The notes under the pieces were generated by a model. It searched no databases. It was not told the origin of the DNA and saw only the letters and a list, made by a program, of their open reading frames with translations. Positions 15,752 through 24,364 of a DNA stretch of 64,000 nucleotides are shown here, piece by piece (within the stretch, counting starts at the first letter, position 1; each line of letters opens with the position of its first letter). Position numbers and translations under genes: made by a program. Source of the DNA: Seohaeicola zhoushanensis (GTDB lineage Bacteria; Pseudomonadota; Alphaproteobacteria; Rhodobacterales; Rhodobacteraceae). Location: contig NZ_BNCJ01000002.1 in NCBI RefSeq assembly GCF_014656415.1, forward strand, positions 1-64,000, in the 5' to 3' direction.

Positions 15752-17074
15752 ATGAAAACCGACGCCTCTGCCCAGTTCTTCGACCGCGCCATGAAAGTTC
15801 TGGTCGAAGGATGCTCCTCCGCCTCGCGGGGACCGCTGAATTACAGCCCGCATCCGGCCTACTTTCGCAAGGGCAAGGGCGCGCGCATGTGGGATGTGGA
15901 CGGGAACGAATTCATCGACTGGCAACTGTCTTTTGGCTGCCTGCCGCTCGGCCACGCTCACCCGCGTATTGTCGAGGTGATCCGCAACGAGGTGGAAAAC
16001 GGCACCCATTTCGCCACCGCGCTCGAGATCGAGGTGGAGGTGGCTGAAATGATGGTCGGTATGCTGGATCACGTGGACAAGGTTCGTTTTGCCAATACCG
16101 GGACCGAGGCCTGTATGACTGCCGTTCGCATGGCGCGCGGACTGACGGGCAAGCGCAAGGTGCTGAAATTCGAAGGCCATTATCACGGCTGGTACGATGG
16201 GCTTCTGGTCAGCTCAAACCCGCAGCCGGTGACCACGCTGGGGCATCCAAACGATCCCGTCCGCATTCCCGACAGTTCGGGACTGACCCCGGGGTCCTGG
16301 GAAGACACATTGGTAGCCGTCTGGAATGACATCGACGCGTTGGAGCGGGTCCTGAAGCGCAGCGCGCACGAGATTGCCTGCGTCATGATGGAAGCGGTGA
16401 TGTCCAACATGGGCGTCATTCCTCCGAAACCCGGCTATCTGAAACACGTGCAGGAACTGTGCCACCGGTACGACGTACTGTTTTATCTGGATGAAACCGT
16501 TACCGGTTTCCGCCTTGCTCCCGGTGGCGCGGCGGAACTCTATGGCCTTCAACCCGATATCGTGACCTTCGGCAAGGCACTGGGGCAGGGCTTTCCGGTG
16601 GCCGCGATCGCCGGGCCGTCACACGTCATGGACAGCATCGAGTATGGCAAGGTGCTGCACTACGGAAGTCAGAACGCGCCGCGTCTGGGACTCTATGCGG
16701 TGAAGGTCATGCTTGAAGAAATGACGCGTGATGACAATGCCGGCTTCCGCAAGCTGACCGATATCGGCAATCAGATGACCGACCGGCTGAATGCCGCCGC
16801 GCGCGATGCCGGGCAGAACATGGTGGTGCAGAATGTCGGGTCGATGTTCCATCCGGTCTTTACCGACCTGGACGAGATCGATGGCTACCGGGCCTTCTGT
16901 GCAACGGCGGATTTGGCAAAATACTCGGCCTTTGCCGCCGGGATGCGCGAAGACGGTATTTTCTTCACGGGCAACAAGATACTTCATAATCTGAGCTGTA
17001 CTACGCACACGCAGGCGGACGTGGACCGGACGATTGAAGTTGCAACCAAGGTGCTGCACGAGATGCCTAAATAG
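15752..17074 (+). CDS. Class III PLP enzyme, glutamate-1-semialdehyde aminomutase-like
   Basis: This 440-residue fold-type I PLP enzyme belongs to the class III aminotransferase family, in the branch near glutamate-1-semialdehyde 2,1-aminomutase (HemL). Motifs are 'FANTGTEACMTAVRMAR' (cofactor phosphate site), 'YHGWYDG', 'FYLDETVTGFR' with Asp247, and the Schiff-base Lys275 in 'TFGKALGQGFP'. Its placement in a catabolic operon, with no other heme gene nearby, argues that it is a transaminase or aminomutase for the pathway substrate rather than a heme-biosynthesis enzyme. It is the last gene of the plus-strand arm and converges on the XRE-cupin regulator, 18 bases away. Confidence 0.9.
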   Translation: MKTDASAQFFDRAMKVLVEGCSSASRGPLNYSPHPAYFRKGKGARMWDVDGNEFIDWQLSFGCLPLGHAHPRIVEVIRNEVENGTHFATALEIEVEVAEMMVGMLDHVDKVRFANTGTEACMTAVRMARGLTGKRKVLKFEGHYHGWYDGLLVSSNPQPVTTLGHPNDPVRIPDSSGLTPGSWEDTLVAVWNDIDALERVLKRSAHEIACVMMEAVMSNMGVIPPKPGYLKHVQELCHRYDVLFYLDETVTGFRLAPGGAAELYGLQPDIVTFGKALGQGFPVAAIAGPSHVMDSIEYGKVLHYGSQNAPRLGLYAVKVMLEEMTRDDNAGFRKLTDIGNQMTDRLNAAARDAGQNMVVQNVGSMFHPVFTDLDEIDGYRAFCATADLAKYSAFAAGMREDGIFFTGNKILHNLSCTTHTQADVDRTIEVATKVLHEMPK

Positions 17075-17092
17075 GGCGTGGAGCCTAGGCGT

Positions 17093-17719
17093 CTATTCCA
17101 GCCAGACCCAGAGGAGCCTCGACTGTTCCGAGGTTCGGTTCACCACCAAATGCGGCTTATTGCTGTCGAAATAGACCGCGTCGCCTGGCCCCATCGCAAT
17201 TCGCTCATTCTCGCCGCTCATGAAGTCTACTGCTCCCGACAGGACATAGAAGAACTCCTCGCCCTTGTGCGCGGCTGGGGCCCTGCTGCTCGTGCCGTGA
17301 GAGGTCACGGTGGTGACGAAGGGCACCATGCGCCGGTTTTGCAGGTCGGAGAAAAGGAACTCGAACTGGTACTGGGGATCGTCCAACTCGATCCCCTGAC
17401 CGTTCTTGGTCAGTGAAATGCCGATCTGACCAGGATTACCCCGCGACAGCAGAACGGAGGCGGGAACACCCAGCCCGTGCGAGATCTTTTCCATCATCTC
17501 GAATGTGGGAGAGATCAGCCCGTTTTCGATCTTCGATATATTCGACTTCGATACGCCCGAGGCCTTTGCCAAGGCGGAGAGTGACAGATTGGCCGCGACC
17601 CGTAGGGCTTTGAGGCGGGTGCCGATATCGAAACGGGAGGTCGGCGCGTCAATACCATCTCGCGGTTTGTCTTCAGGCCCGCCGCCGAACATTTCGCGCA
17701 GTCTTGATAGGTCTGGCAT
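17093..17719 (-). CDS. XRE family regulator with C-terminal cupin domain (PuuR-like)
   Basis: This 208-residue protein has a Cro/C1-type helix-turn-helix at about residues 32-90 ('LSALAKASGVSKSNISKIE'). A cupin sensor domain at about 125-205 carries 'HKGEEFFYVLSGAVDF' and 'PGDAVYFDSNKPH'. This is the architecture of PuuR, the putrescine-utilisation repressor, and of other amine or amino-acid catabolism regulators. The architecture fits a cluster with two acetylpolyamine-amidohydrolase-like enzymes. It is convergent with the GSA-aminomutase-like gene. A dyad at 17760-17774 upstream of its start may be its own operator. Confidence 0.93.
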   Translation of the reverse strand: MPDLSRLREMFGGGPEDKPRDGIDAPTSRFDIGTRLKALRVAANLSLSALAKASGVSKSNISKIENGLISPTFEMMEKISHGLGVPASVLLSRGNPGQIGISLTKNGQGIELDDPQYQFEFLFSDLQNRRMVPFVTTVTSHGTSSRAPAAHKGEEFFYVLSGAVDFMSGENERIAMGPGDAVYFDSNKPHLVVNRTSEQSRLLWVWLE

Positions 17720-17759
17720 GACGCTGCAAGTCGCCTAGCGTTTGGAAAAGACTCCTGCA

Positions 17760-17774
17760 ACCTATCCGATAGGT
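17760..17774. promoter_or_regulatory. Inverted repeat upstream of the XRE-cupin gene
   Basis: ACCTATC-C-GATAGGT is a perfect 7-1-7 dyad, 41 bases upstream of the regulator's start codon (17719, minus strand). Position and symmetry suggest an autoregulatory operator. It does not match the palindrome at 13588-13603. Confidence 0.5.
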
Positions 17775-17965
17775 CGCCCGGTTGGTAGCCGGAACCGGCT
17801 CTGTCCAAGGAGGAGCTTGGCTTGAGGCTGTAAAGGCAGGTTCGTGGCGTCACACTATGGCCGAACGATCCCTGTCTCGCCACTTCAATACTAGGATCAG
17901 CACCCATAAATGCGCGTGAGCGCGGGCCGGCGGCGTGATTCAAACTCGCGACTTGGAGAGGGATC

Positions 17966-18734
17966 ATGAGCGAGCTTTGCTGGCTGACGGCTGCGCAGAT
18001 GGGCGGGCTTCGGCCGTTTTTCCGAAGTCGCGCGGCAAGCCGCGAGTCGATGACCGGCCGGTTCTGAGCGGGATAATCTTCACCCAGCGCAATGGGTTGA
18101 TGTGGAAACATGCCACTGCGGCCAAAGGCCCGCCGAAGACCCTCTACAACCGTTGGAAGCGGTGGAGCCGGATGGGCGTGTTCGCTACGATCATGACCGA
18201 ACTGGCCGCCCAGGCCCAGCACACCGGCATCGTGATGATCAACGCGACCCATGCGAAGGCCCATCGGACGGCGTCGAGCCTTGCAGTTCAAAAGGGGGTC
18301 GCGGACGGTTGATCGGGAGTACCAAAGGCGGGCTGAACTCCACACTGCATGTCCTGGCCGATGCAAAGGGGCGCCCGATCCGCATGTTCCTCTCGGCCGG
18401 CCAGACCTAGGACGACATCGGGGCGTGAGCGCTGCTGTCCTCCATCCAGGAAGCCGGAGCGTCGCTCGGGGATCGGGGCTACTATGCCGACCGGTTCCGC
18501 AACGCTCTGATCGACATGGGCATTTCGCCGTGTGTCCCTTCCCGCATCGGTCGCAAGGTTCCGATCCCGCACGACGCCGAACTCTACCGCCTGCGCCACA
18601 GGATCGAGAACATGATCGCTCGCTTGAAGGACTGCCGGCGCATCGCCACCCGCTACGACCGCTGCCCGATCCTGGTCCTCCCGGCCTGCGCTGTGGCCGC
18701 GACCGTCATCTATTTGTGTAAGTCCTGTCTCTAA
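17966..18734 (+). pseudogene. Decayed IS5-family (IS427-like) transposase
   Basis: This is the body of an IS5-family DDE transposase broken by several lesions. The first part ('MSELCWLTAAQMGGLRPFF') is in frame 2 of the window. 'FPKSRGKPRVDDRPVLSGII' continues in frame 1 after what looks like a one-base loss near 18023. 'LIGSTKGGLNSTLHVLADA' is in frame 3 after a second shift near 18290. In-frame TAG (18408-18410) and TGA stops then interrupt the stretch before 'LGDRGYYADRFRNALIDMG' and the C-terminal 'RIENMIARLKDCRRIATRYD'. No clear terminal inverted repeats were found. It cannot make an active transposase and marks an old insertion. Confidence 0.88.
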
Positions 18735-18841
18735 AGCCTTCGGCAGGGGGAACGGGACTTTCGTTATCACGTTGTCTTGCCGTGGTGCTGCTTCCGGGTC
18801 GCGCTGGGGAACTGGAACAATGAGGGCCTTCTGTCACGACC

Positions 18842-20095
18842 ATGAGCAACGAAACCTTCTTCGAGTTTGACGCCTATCATCTGACCCTCGCGGCGGTCGG
18901 ACTTATTGTGATTTTGGCCTGCTGGGCCCCTCGTCTCGTTTCACGGCGCGAACCTGCCTCATCATCGGTGATGCTGGTGTTCGGCGCAGCTGCCGGCTTG
19001 CTGCTGCCGGATTTCACATTGTTGCCTGACCCGCGTACAGCTCCGCGCGCCTGGGAACTGGTGAGTGAACTCACCGTCATCGTCGCGCTCTTCGGCGCGG
19101 GGCTTCGGATCGACTCGCTCACCCCTTGGCGGCGCTGGTTGCCGACGGCGCGCCTGCTGGTTGTCGCGATGCCGCTGACGATTGCGGCGGTGGCGCTCTT
19201 GGGGGCGGGCCTTTCCAGTATGACCCTGGCCGGCGCGATCTTGCTGGGCGCGGTGCTGGCGCCCACGGATCCGGTGCTGGCAGGAGATGTGCAGGTCGGT
19301 CCGCCAAATGAGGGCGAGGAGCACCCGGTTCGCTTCACGCTGACCACTGAAGCCGGGCTGAATGATGGGCTTGCCTTTCCTTTCGTATATCTGGGCCTCC
19401 TAGTCGCTACCGAGGGTGCAGGGTTCTCGGATTTCCTGACCGATTGGCTGATGGTTGACGTTTTCTATAGAATTGCTGCCGGCGGGTTTCTCGGCTGGCT
19501 TGGAGGTCGGGCTCTGGGCTGGGTGCTCTTCCGATTGCCTTCAAGGACGCCCTTGGCCGAAACCGGCTCGGGGATAATTGCTTTGGCCGGCATATTGCTC
19601 TGCTATGGTTCGACCGAGTTGGCCGAAGGCTACGGTTTCATATCGGTTGCGGTGATGGGGCTAACGTTGCGCCGGATTGAAGGGCATCACCAGTATCACC
19701 GGCGGCTGCACGATTTTTCCGAGACCATCGAGCACGCCCTGACCGCTGCACTACTTGTCGCGTTGGGTGCCATGCTTCCGATGCTCTTCGGCGCATTGAC
19801 CTGGTCATTGGTGGCGATCGCGCTGCTTATGTTGGTCGTCGTCCGTCCACTGGCCGCTTGGCTATCGCTCAGTGGTGCCGGGCTGAAGCATCATGACCGA
19901 GCCATCATCTCGGTCTATGGCGTGCGGGGCATCGGTTCGATCTATTATCTCTGTTACGCCTCGAGCCACATTGAATTTCACGACGAGGCTGCCCTCTGGT
20001 CACTGGTGGCGCTCGTGATCTTGCTCTCGACGGTCATGCATGGTTTTACCGTCGGTCGGGCGCTCGATCACGCGAGCGAAGGAGTGGAGGAGTAA
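18842..20095 (+). CDS. CPA1-family cation:proton antiporter (NhaP-type)
   Basis: This 417-residue inner-membrane protein has about 12 hydrophobic segments. Family landmarks are 'LGAVLAPTDPVLAGDVQ' near residues 138-154 and 'TEAGLNDGLAFPFVYLGL' near 176-193. These contain the TDP and ND ion-binding pair of CPA1 exchangers. It should exchange Na+ or K+ for protons in pH and salt homeostasis, which suits a marine or saline organism. There is no long C-terminal cytosolic domain. It stands alone between the IS remnant and an empty 415-base stretch. The ATG at 18842 has only a weak ribosome-binding site. Confidence 0.9.
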   Translation: MSNETFFEFDAYHLTLAAVGLIVILACWAPRLVSRREPASSSVMLVFGAAAGLLLPDFTLLPDPRTAPRAWELVSELTVIVALFGAGLRIDSLTPWRRWLPTARLLVVAMPLTIAAVALLGAGLSSMTLAGAILLGAVLAPTDPVLAGDVQVGPPNEGEEHPVRFTLTTEAGLNDGLAFPFVYLGLLVATEGAGFSDFLTDWLMVDVFYRIAAGGFLGWLGGRALGWVLFRLPSRTPLAETGSGIIALAGILLCYGSTELAEGYGFISVAVMGLTLRRIEGHHQYHRRLHDFSETIEHALTAALLVALGAMLPMLFGALTWSLVAIALLMLVVVRPLAAWLSLSGAGLKHHDRAIISVYGVRGIGSIYYLCYASSHIEFHDEAALWSLVALVILLSTVMHGFTVGRALDHASEGVEE

Positions 20096-20510
20096 GGGCC
20101 GGGTTATACTGCCAACTACGCGGCGCGCCGAGTGAAGGACGGCTAGGGGCGGATTGCGGCGTCGGCCCTGTCCAAATCTGCGTAGGCGACCATTGTGATG
20201 CTCACGGACCGCAGCTCTTAACCTTGGGATTGTACAAGATAGCCAGAAATCGAAAGCTCGAAGGCTTGGAATCCCATGCAATTGGTCGCGTAGTTGGTGT
20301 GCGAATTCCTTGAGCAAGCCAAAACCGTTGCCGAAGTTTAAAGCCCAGGTGACGCAACGGAATCTCAAAACAACTGTGGGACTGATTGACCCTTGCCAAC
20401 CAGCACTCATAACTCCAAACCGTGAGGCGTTTCTGCTCCTTAACACCGGGCAGACCGACCATTTCGCAACGCTACGACCTATGGGTCGACTGATCCCGAA
20501 GGACCCTTCC
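20096..20510. other. Non-coding stretch between the antiporter and MFS genes
   Basis: No convincing gene is present. The MFS frame stays open leftward to 20310 and a minus-strand frame covers 20202-20462, but neither translation resembles a known protein. The sequence is less GC-rich than its surroundings. I found no tRNA-like T-arm, hairpin terminator or repeat I could name. Confidence 0.5.
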
Positions 20511-21716
20511 ATGGACGCGGCTGCCACATCGACTGAGTCGAGTTACCGCTGGATCGTCCTCGCCGCAGCCGCGCTGATGTTGGGCATCGCGATGGGGACG
20601 CTGGTCAACGGACTGTCGGCGTTCCTGGTTCCGCTCGAAGTTCATTTCGGATGGGATCGGGCCGATGTCGCGGCGATCAACTCAATTGGACTGATCGGCA
20701 TAGCGTTGGGCGGCATCGTGATGGGTCTTGTCGCCGACCGGATGCCGATCCGGATCGTCTGCCTGCTTGGCGCCAGTTGCCTTTCTCTGGTTCTACTGGC
20801 CGCTTCCCACGCCCAATTGCTATGGCAGTTCTACGCGCTGTTCTTCGTTGGTGGCGCGGTCGGGGGCGGCGCCCTTTTCGCTCCGGTGATCGCCCTTGTG
20901 GGTGGCTGGTTTCGCGCTGGTGCCGGGCTTGCCATCGGCATAGCGTCGGCCGGTCAGGCATTTGGCCAGGGGCTGGTGCCCTACGGCGCGGGCTACCTGA
21001 TCCAGCTCTATGGATTCGACACGGCCTTTACCGTTCTTGGCGTGCTGGTTGCCGTTACGCTCGTGCCACTCTCCTTTCTAATGCTCGCACCGCCAAAGGC
21101 AGAGGGTACCGCAACCGGTGCAGAGGACACAGGCCTGCCTCTGTCGCCCCGCATCGTCCTGCCGGCTCTCTCGCTGGCGGTGCTTGGCTGCTGCTCCGGG
21201 ATGGCGGTTCCACTTATCCACCTCGTGCCGCTGATCCAGGGTGTCTGCGGCGTTGGCGCCGAAGCAGGCGGGCCGCTTCTGCTAATGCTCGTTGCCGCCA
21301 TCGGCGGCCGAGTCTTCTTTGGGCGGCTGGCGGACAAAATCGGACCGCTCCGCTCCTGGATGGTGGCGACCAGCTGGCAGACCCTACTGATGCTGGGCTT
21401 CATGCTTCTTGGATCGCTCCAGTCTTTCTGGCTGTTCACCCCGCTCTATGGCTTTGGCTACGGCGGAGTCATGACCGGCGTGCTGGTCTCTGTCCGGGCT
21501 CTGACCCCAGCCTCGCACAGGGCCTCGGCTACGGGAATTGTTCTCGCCTTCGGCTGGTTCGGCCACGCCCTCGGCGGCTGGCAGGGCGGAGTGTTCTTCG
21601 ACCTGACAGGCGCCTATTTCTGGACTTTCGCTAACGCGACCCTGTTTGGCCTCATGAACCTGGTGATTGTTGGGACCATCTACGCGTTGTCCAGGCGCCG
21701 GATCTGCACGACCTGA
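20511..21716 (+). CDS. Major facilitator superfamily transporter
   Basis: This 401-residue protein has about 12 membrane segments starting at 'WIVLAAAALMLGIAMGT'. The MFS loop 2-3 signature is 'GIVMGLVADRMPIRIV', and the symmetrical loop 8-9 copy is 'GRVFFGRLADKIGPLRSW'. The layout resembles monocarboxylate or oxalate:formate-type MFS carriers, but I cannot assign a substrate. The ATG at 20511 has AAGGA seven bases upstream. The extra 67 codons to 20310 are soluble and family-foreign, so they are left out. It is monocistronic. Confidence 0.9.
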   Translation: MDAAATSTESSYRWIVLAAAALMLGIAMGTLVNGLSAFLVPLEVHFGWDRADVAAINSIGLIGIALGGIVMGLVADRMPIRIVCLLGASCLSLVLLAASHAQLLWQFYALFFVGGAVGGGALFAPVIALVGGWFRAGAGLAIGIASAGQAFGQGLVPYGAGYLIQLYGFDTAFTVLGVLVAVTLVPLSFLMLAPPKAEGTATGAEDTGLPLSPRIVLPALSLAVLGCCSGMAVPLIHLVPLIQGVCGVGAEAGGPLLLMLVAAIGGRVFFGRLADKIGPLRSWMVATSWQTLLMLGFMLLGSLQSFWLFTPLYGFGYGGVMTGVLVSVRALTPASHRASATGIVLAFGWFGHALGGWQGGVFFDLTGAYFWTFANATLFGLMNLVIVGTIYALSRRRICTT

Positions 21717-22031
21717 CGGGCAAGTAGCGAATCTGGCCGGTCTTGTTCAGCCACCTGGGGCAAAAGAACCGGCTCTAATTTTCTGACCCTGAGCCACGCG
21801 AGCCTTGAAGCCCGCATCATGGTTTCTGTGTTTTGACATGTTCTAATCTCCTCGCTCTTGGAGACCAGCAGACGTCAGATCGTAGCTTCCGTCAGTGTCC
21901 GTTTCTCGGCGGGAGCTCAGGGAGGCCTTCCTCCCGCGAAGCGGAGACCAGTTCGCATCGGTCTATCAGTACCCGTTAAAAGCCTCGCTTCAGGGAGGAC
22001 CACTATTCAGGGGGCAGGCCACGGCCAGCCT
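21717..22031. other. Non-coding stretch, possible mobile-element debris
   Basis: No supportable gene lies between the convergent MFS and LysR genes. The part around 21835-21950 has the look of an insertion-sequence end remnant, but I could not identify inverted repeats or a transposase fragment. No clear bidirectional terminator was seen. Confidence 0.4.
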
Positions 22032-22958
22032 TCATGTTTGGCTGAGCATGTATCGATCGGCGATCCAGCGATAGACAGCCACGGTGTCCTCGTTGGCGCG
22101 CGAACGCTGAACTTTCAGGTAGTATCCCCGATTGCTTTCAAGATGGCCGGGAATGGCGAGCTCCAAGCCGGAATTGGGGGCGTCGATATCGATCAAGCCT
22201 TCCCAGCCAAGCGCAATGCCAAGGTCTGCACGCACGGCCCTAATGACGTGATCGTAGCTGTTGAACGCGATGACGTTGCGCGGCCGGTGGTGGACACAAC
22301 CCTGGTCTCTGAACCACTCGCTCCATGTGTACCAAGGCATGTCCGGTTTGGCGGCCAGTTCAATCAGAGATTGCCCTAGCAGGTCCTCCGGCCGCTCCAT
22401 TGCGGTGTGCGCCGCCTTGTAGGTCGGGCTGCATACGGCCGAAACGCGCTCTCGGAAAAGACAAACCTCGTGCTGTTCCGTTTCATGGTCCGGCTCCATC
22501 CGGATCACGAGATCCGCCTCTGGTGCATTGCGCGAGTCTGGCATTTGGAGGCTTAATACCGAAAGGTTCAGGTCCTTGAATGCGTTACTCATGGAGCCGA
22601 AATCCGGAAGCAGCAGGAAGCTCGCGAAGGCAATGTCGGACGCAACGACGACCTCGCGCTTCCGCGGCTTGTCCTGAAAGCGCTCGAAGGCCTCCACGGC
22701 GCGGGTCATTGGATCCAGAAGGGTGTTCAACAGTTCGTAGCCCGCCGGAGTGAGTTCGACGCCGCGACGTTCGCGGAGGAAGAGCTCACGGCCCAGGCTG
22801 TCTTCGAGGAACCGGATGCGCTGACTTACGCGGGGCTGCGAGATGCCAGCCTCGGAAGCTGCTCTCGACAATTGTCGATGCCGTGCCACCAGCAGAAAGA
22901 GGCAGAGATCGGCGCTGTAGCGGCCGAATGTGCTATAAGGATTCTGAATGTCTACCAT
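22032..22958 (-). CDS. LysR family transcriptional regulator
   Basis: This 308-residue protein has an N-terminal winged HTH (about residues 12-72; 'LSRAASEAGISQPRVSQRIR' and 'LGRELFLRERRGVELTPAG'). A periplasmic-binding-like effector domain fills the rest. ATG at 22958 puts the HTH at the usual distance from the N-terminus; a TTG at 23015 and ATG at 22994 are alternatives. It is divergent from the ABC importer and betC operon at 23395-30352. LysR-type activators next to betC are common in alphaproteobacteria, so choline-O-sulfate or a related ester is a plausible co-inducer. This one lacks the GcvA-like N-terminus I associate with the usual betC regulator. Confidence 0.9.
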   Translation of the reverse strand: MVDIQNPYSTFGRYSADLCLFLLVARHRQLSRAASEAGISQPRVSQRIRFLEDSLGRELFLRERRGVELTPAGYELLNTLLDPMTRAVEAFERFQDKPRKREVVVASDIAFASFLLLPDFGSMSNAFKDLNLSVLSLQMPDSRNAPEADLVIRMEPDHETEQHEVCLFRERVSAVCSPTYKAAHTAMERPEDLLGQSLIELAAKPDMPWYTWSEWFRDQGCVHHRPRNVIAFNSYDHVIRAVRADLGIALGWEGLIDIDAPNSGLELAIPGHLESNRGYYLKVQRSRANEDTVAVYRWIADRYMLSQT

Positions 22959-23394
22959 TAGCAGAAACTTTCTGGGCTGCGCAGAACTTTGCATATGCTG
23001 CGACGAAACGTCCAATGAATAAGGCCAACTTCAAACCTTGCGAAGCACTTGTTTACTCTGGTGGTCGGGAGGTGACTGATACACATACGGCGGATCCCTT
23101 ATGGTTAGAGCCATCACTAGAACGCCCTGCCGCGCCGGTGCCGAAGGCGTGGGGCCTGCCTGTGGCCAGCGATGGCCAAGTGATAGAAGGTTGGATCTTG
23201 GGCGACTACCGCGTAACCTATTAGGGCAGGTTGATTGGAATGAGTGCCAAGTTTGGGATCGCCGCCCGACCGGCGCTGGTCTCAGGGCGCAGATGTTACT
23301 GTGGCCCGACTGTCCCTGGGCCAATCTGTCGGTGCCCCCTGAGGTGTCGGCAAGTCAGGGGCGCAAGACCGCAACACGATGACTGGGGAGAATC
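22959..23394. other. Divergent control region between LysR and the importer operon
   Basis: About 436 bases separate the regulator from the first permease gene. A plus-strand frame at 22883-23224 has no family resemblance and overlaps the LysR coding strand, so I treat the stretch as non-coding. It should hold both promoters and the LysR sites, but I could not pick out a convincing T-N11-A box. Confidence 0.45.
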
Positions 23395-24354
23395 GTGGTG
23401 AATGATGTCTTCAAGCTGGTTCTGAAGCGACTTGGGCTAGGCGTTCTGACGCTATTAGTTATCTCGGTGCTGATATTCTTTGCAGTTGAGTTGCTTCCTG
23501 GAGATATCGCGCAGGCCGTGCTTGGACAAAGCGCAACGCCGGAAAACCTTGCCGCGCTGCGCGAGCAGTTGGGGCTAAATGTGCCAGCGCCGGTTCGCTA
23601 TTTTCATTGGCTGACCGGTGCAATTCAGGGCGATTTCGGAACCTCGTTGATAACCGGCGACCGCGTCGGGTCCACGATTGGTCCCAGGCTTCTGAACACG
23701 CTCTTTCTGGCCAGCTACGCCGCCGTCATCGCAGTGCCCGCCGCGATCCTGTTGGGAATTTTTGTTGCGCTCCTGCGCAACACCATCTTCGACCGGGTCG
23801 CCAACGTACTGACGCTTACAGCAATCTCCAGTCCGGAGTTTTTCCTTGGCTACATCCTGATCCTTTACCTGGCGGTGAAGACGGGGTGGTTTCCGGCCAT
23901 CGCCAGCATCGGGCGGAACGCGGATTTTTCGACGATGCTCTACAACTCCTTTCTGCCGGCGCTGACCATGGTTCTGGTGGTGATGGCTCACATGATGCGG
24001 ATGACGCGTGCTGCAATCATCAACCTCCTTGCCTCGCCCTATATCGAGATGGCGCGGCTCAAGGGGGTGCCTGCATGGCGAGTGATCGTACACCACGCGC
24101 TTCCGAATGCATGGGCCCCGATCATCAACGTCGTTGCGCTGAACCTTGCCTATCTCATCACCGGCGTCGTGCTGGTGGAGGTCGTCTTTGTATACCCCGG
24201 GGTCGGCCAGCTTCTGGTCGATGCGGTAGCCAAACGGGACTTTCCCATAGTGCAGGCTTGCTGCCTGATCTTCGCCGCGACCTTCATCCTGCTGAACCTG
24301 GCGGCGGATGTCGGTGCGATCCTGACCAATCCGCGTCTGCGGCATCCGAAGTGA
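23395..24354 (+). CDS. Peptide-type ABC transporter permease (DppB-like), second system
   Basis: This 319-residue inner-membrane permease begins at a GTG with a purine-rich leader (GGGGAGAA) just upstream. Typical DppB features are the N-terminal anchor segment, then 'LPGDIAQAVLGQSATPENL', and an EAA loop 'MARLKGVPAWRVIVHHALPN' near residues 218-237. The C-terminal 'VFVYPGVGQLLVDAVAKRDF' is diagnostic. It opens the second importer operon, whose order is unusual: permeases, then ATPase, then the binding protein last. Confidence 0.93.
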   Translation: MVNDVFKLVLKRLGLGVLTLLVISVLIFFAVELLPGDIAQAVLGQSATPENLAALREQLGLNVPAPVRYFHWLTGAIQGDFGTSLITGDRVGSTIGPRLLNTLFLASYAAVIAVPAAILLGIFVALLRNTIFDRVANVLTLTAISSPEFFLGYILILYLAVKTGWFPAIASIGRNADFSTMLYNSFLPALTMVLVVMAHMMRMTRAAIINLLASPYIEMARLKGVPAWRVIVHHALPNAWAPIINVVALNLAYLITGVVLVEVVFVYPGVGQLLVDAVAKRDFPIVQACCLIFAATFILLNLAADVGAILTNPRLRHPK

Positions 24355-24364
24355 GACCGTGGAC

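Noticed and set aside
15752-17074. Heme-biosynthesis hemL
   Set aside because: Sequence is in the GSA-aminomutase branch, but the catabolic operon context and absence of other heme genes make a housekeeping hemL unlikely.
20310-20510. 67-codon N-terminal extension of the MFS gene
   Set aside because: The extension is soluble and unlike MFS proteins, while ATG 20511 has a good ribosome-binding site and gives a normal N-terminus.
22883-23224. 113-codon plus-strand open frame upstream of the second importer
   Set aside because: It overlaps the 5' part of the LysR gene, shows no family resemblance and has no convincing start signal.
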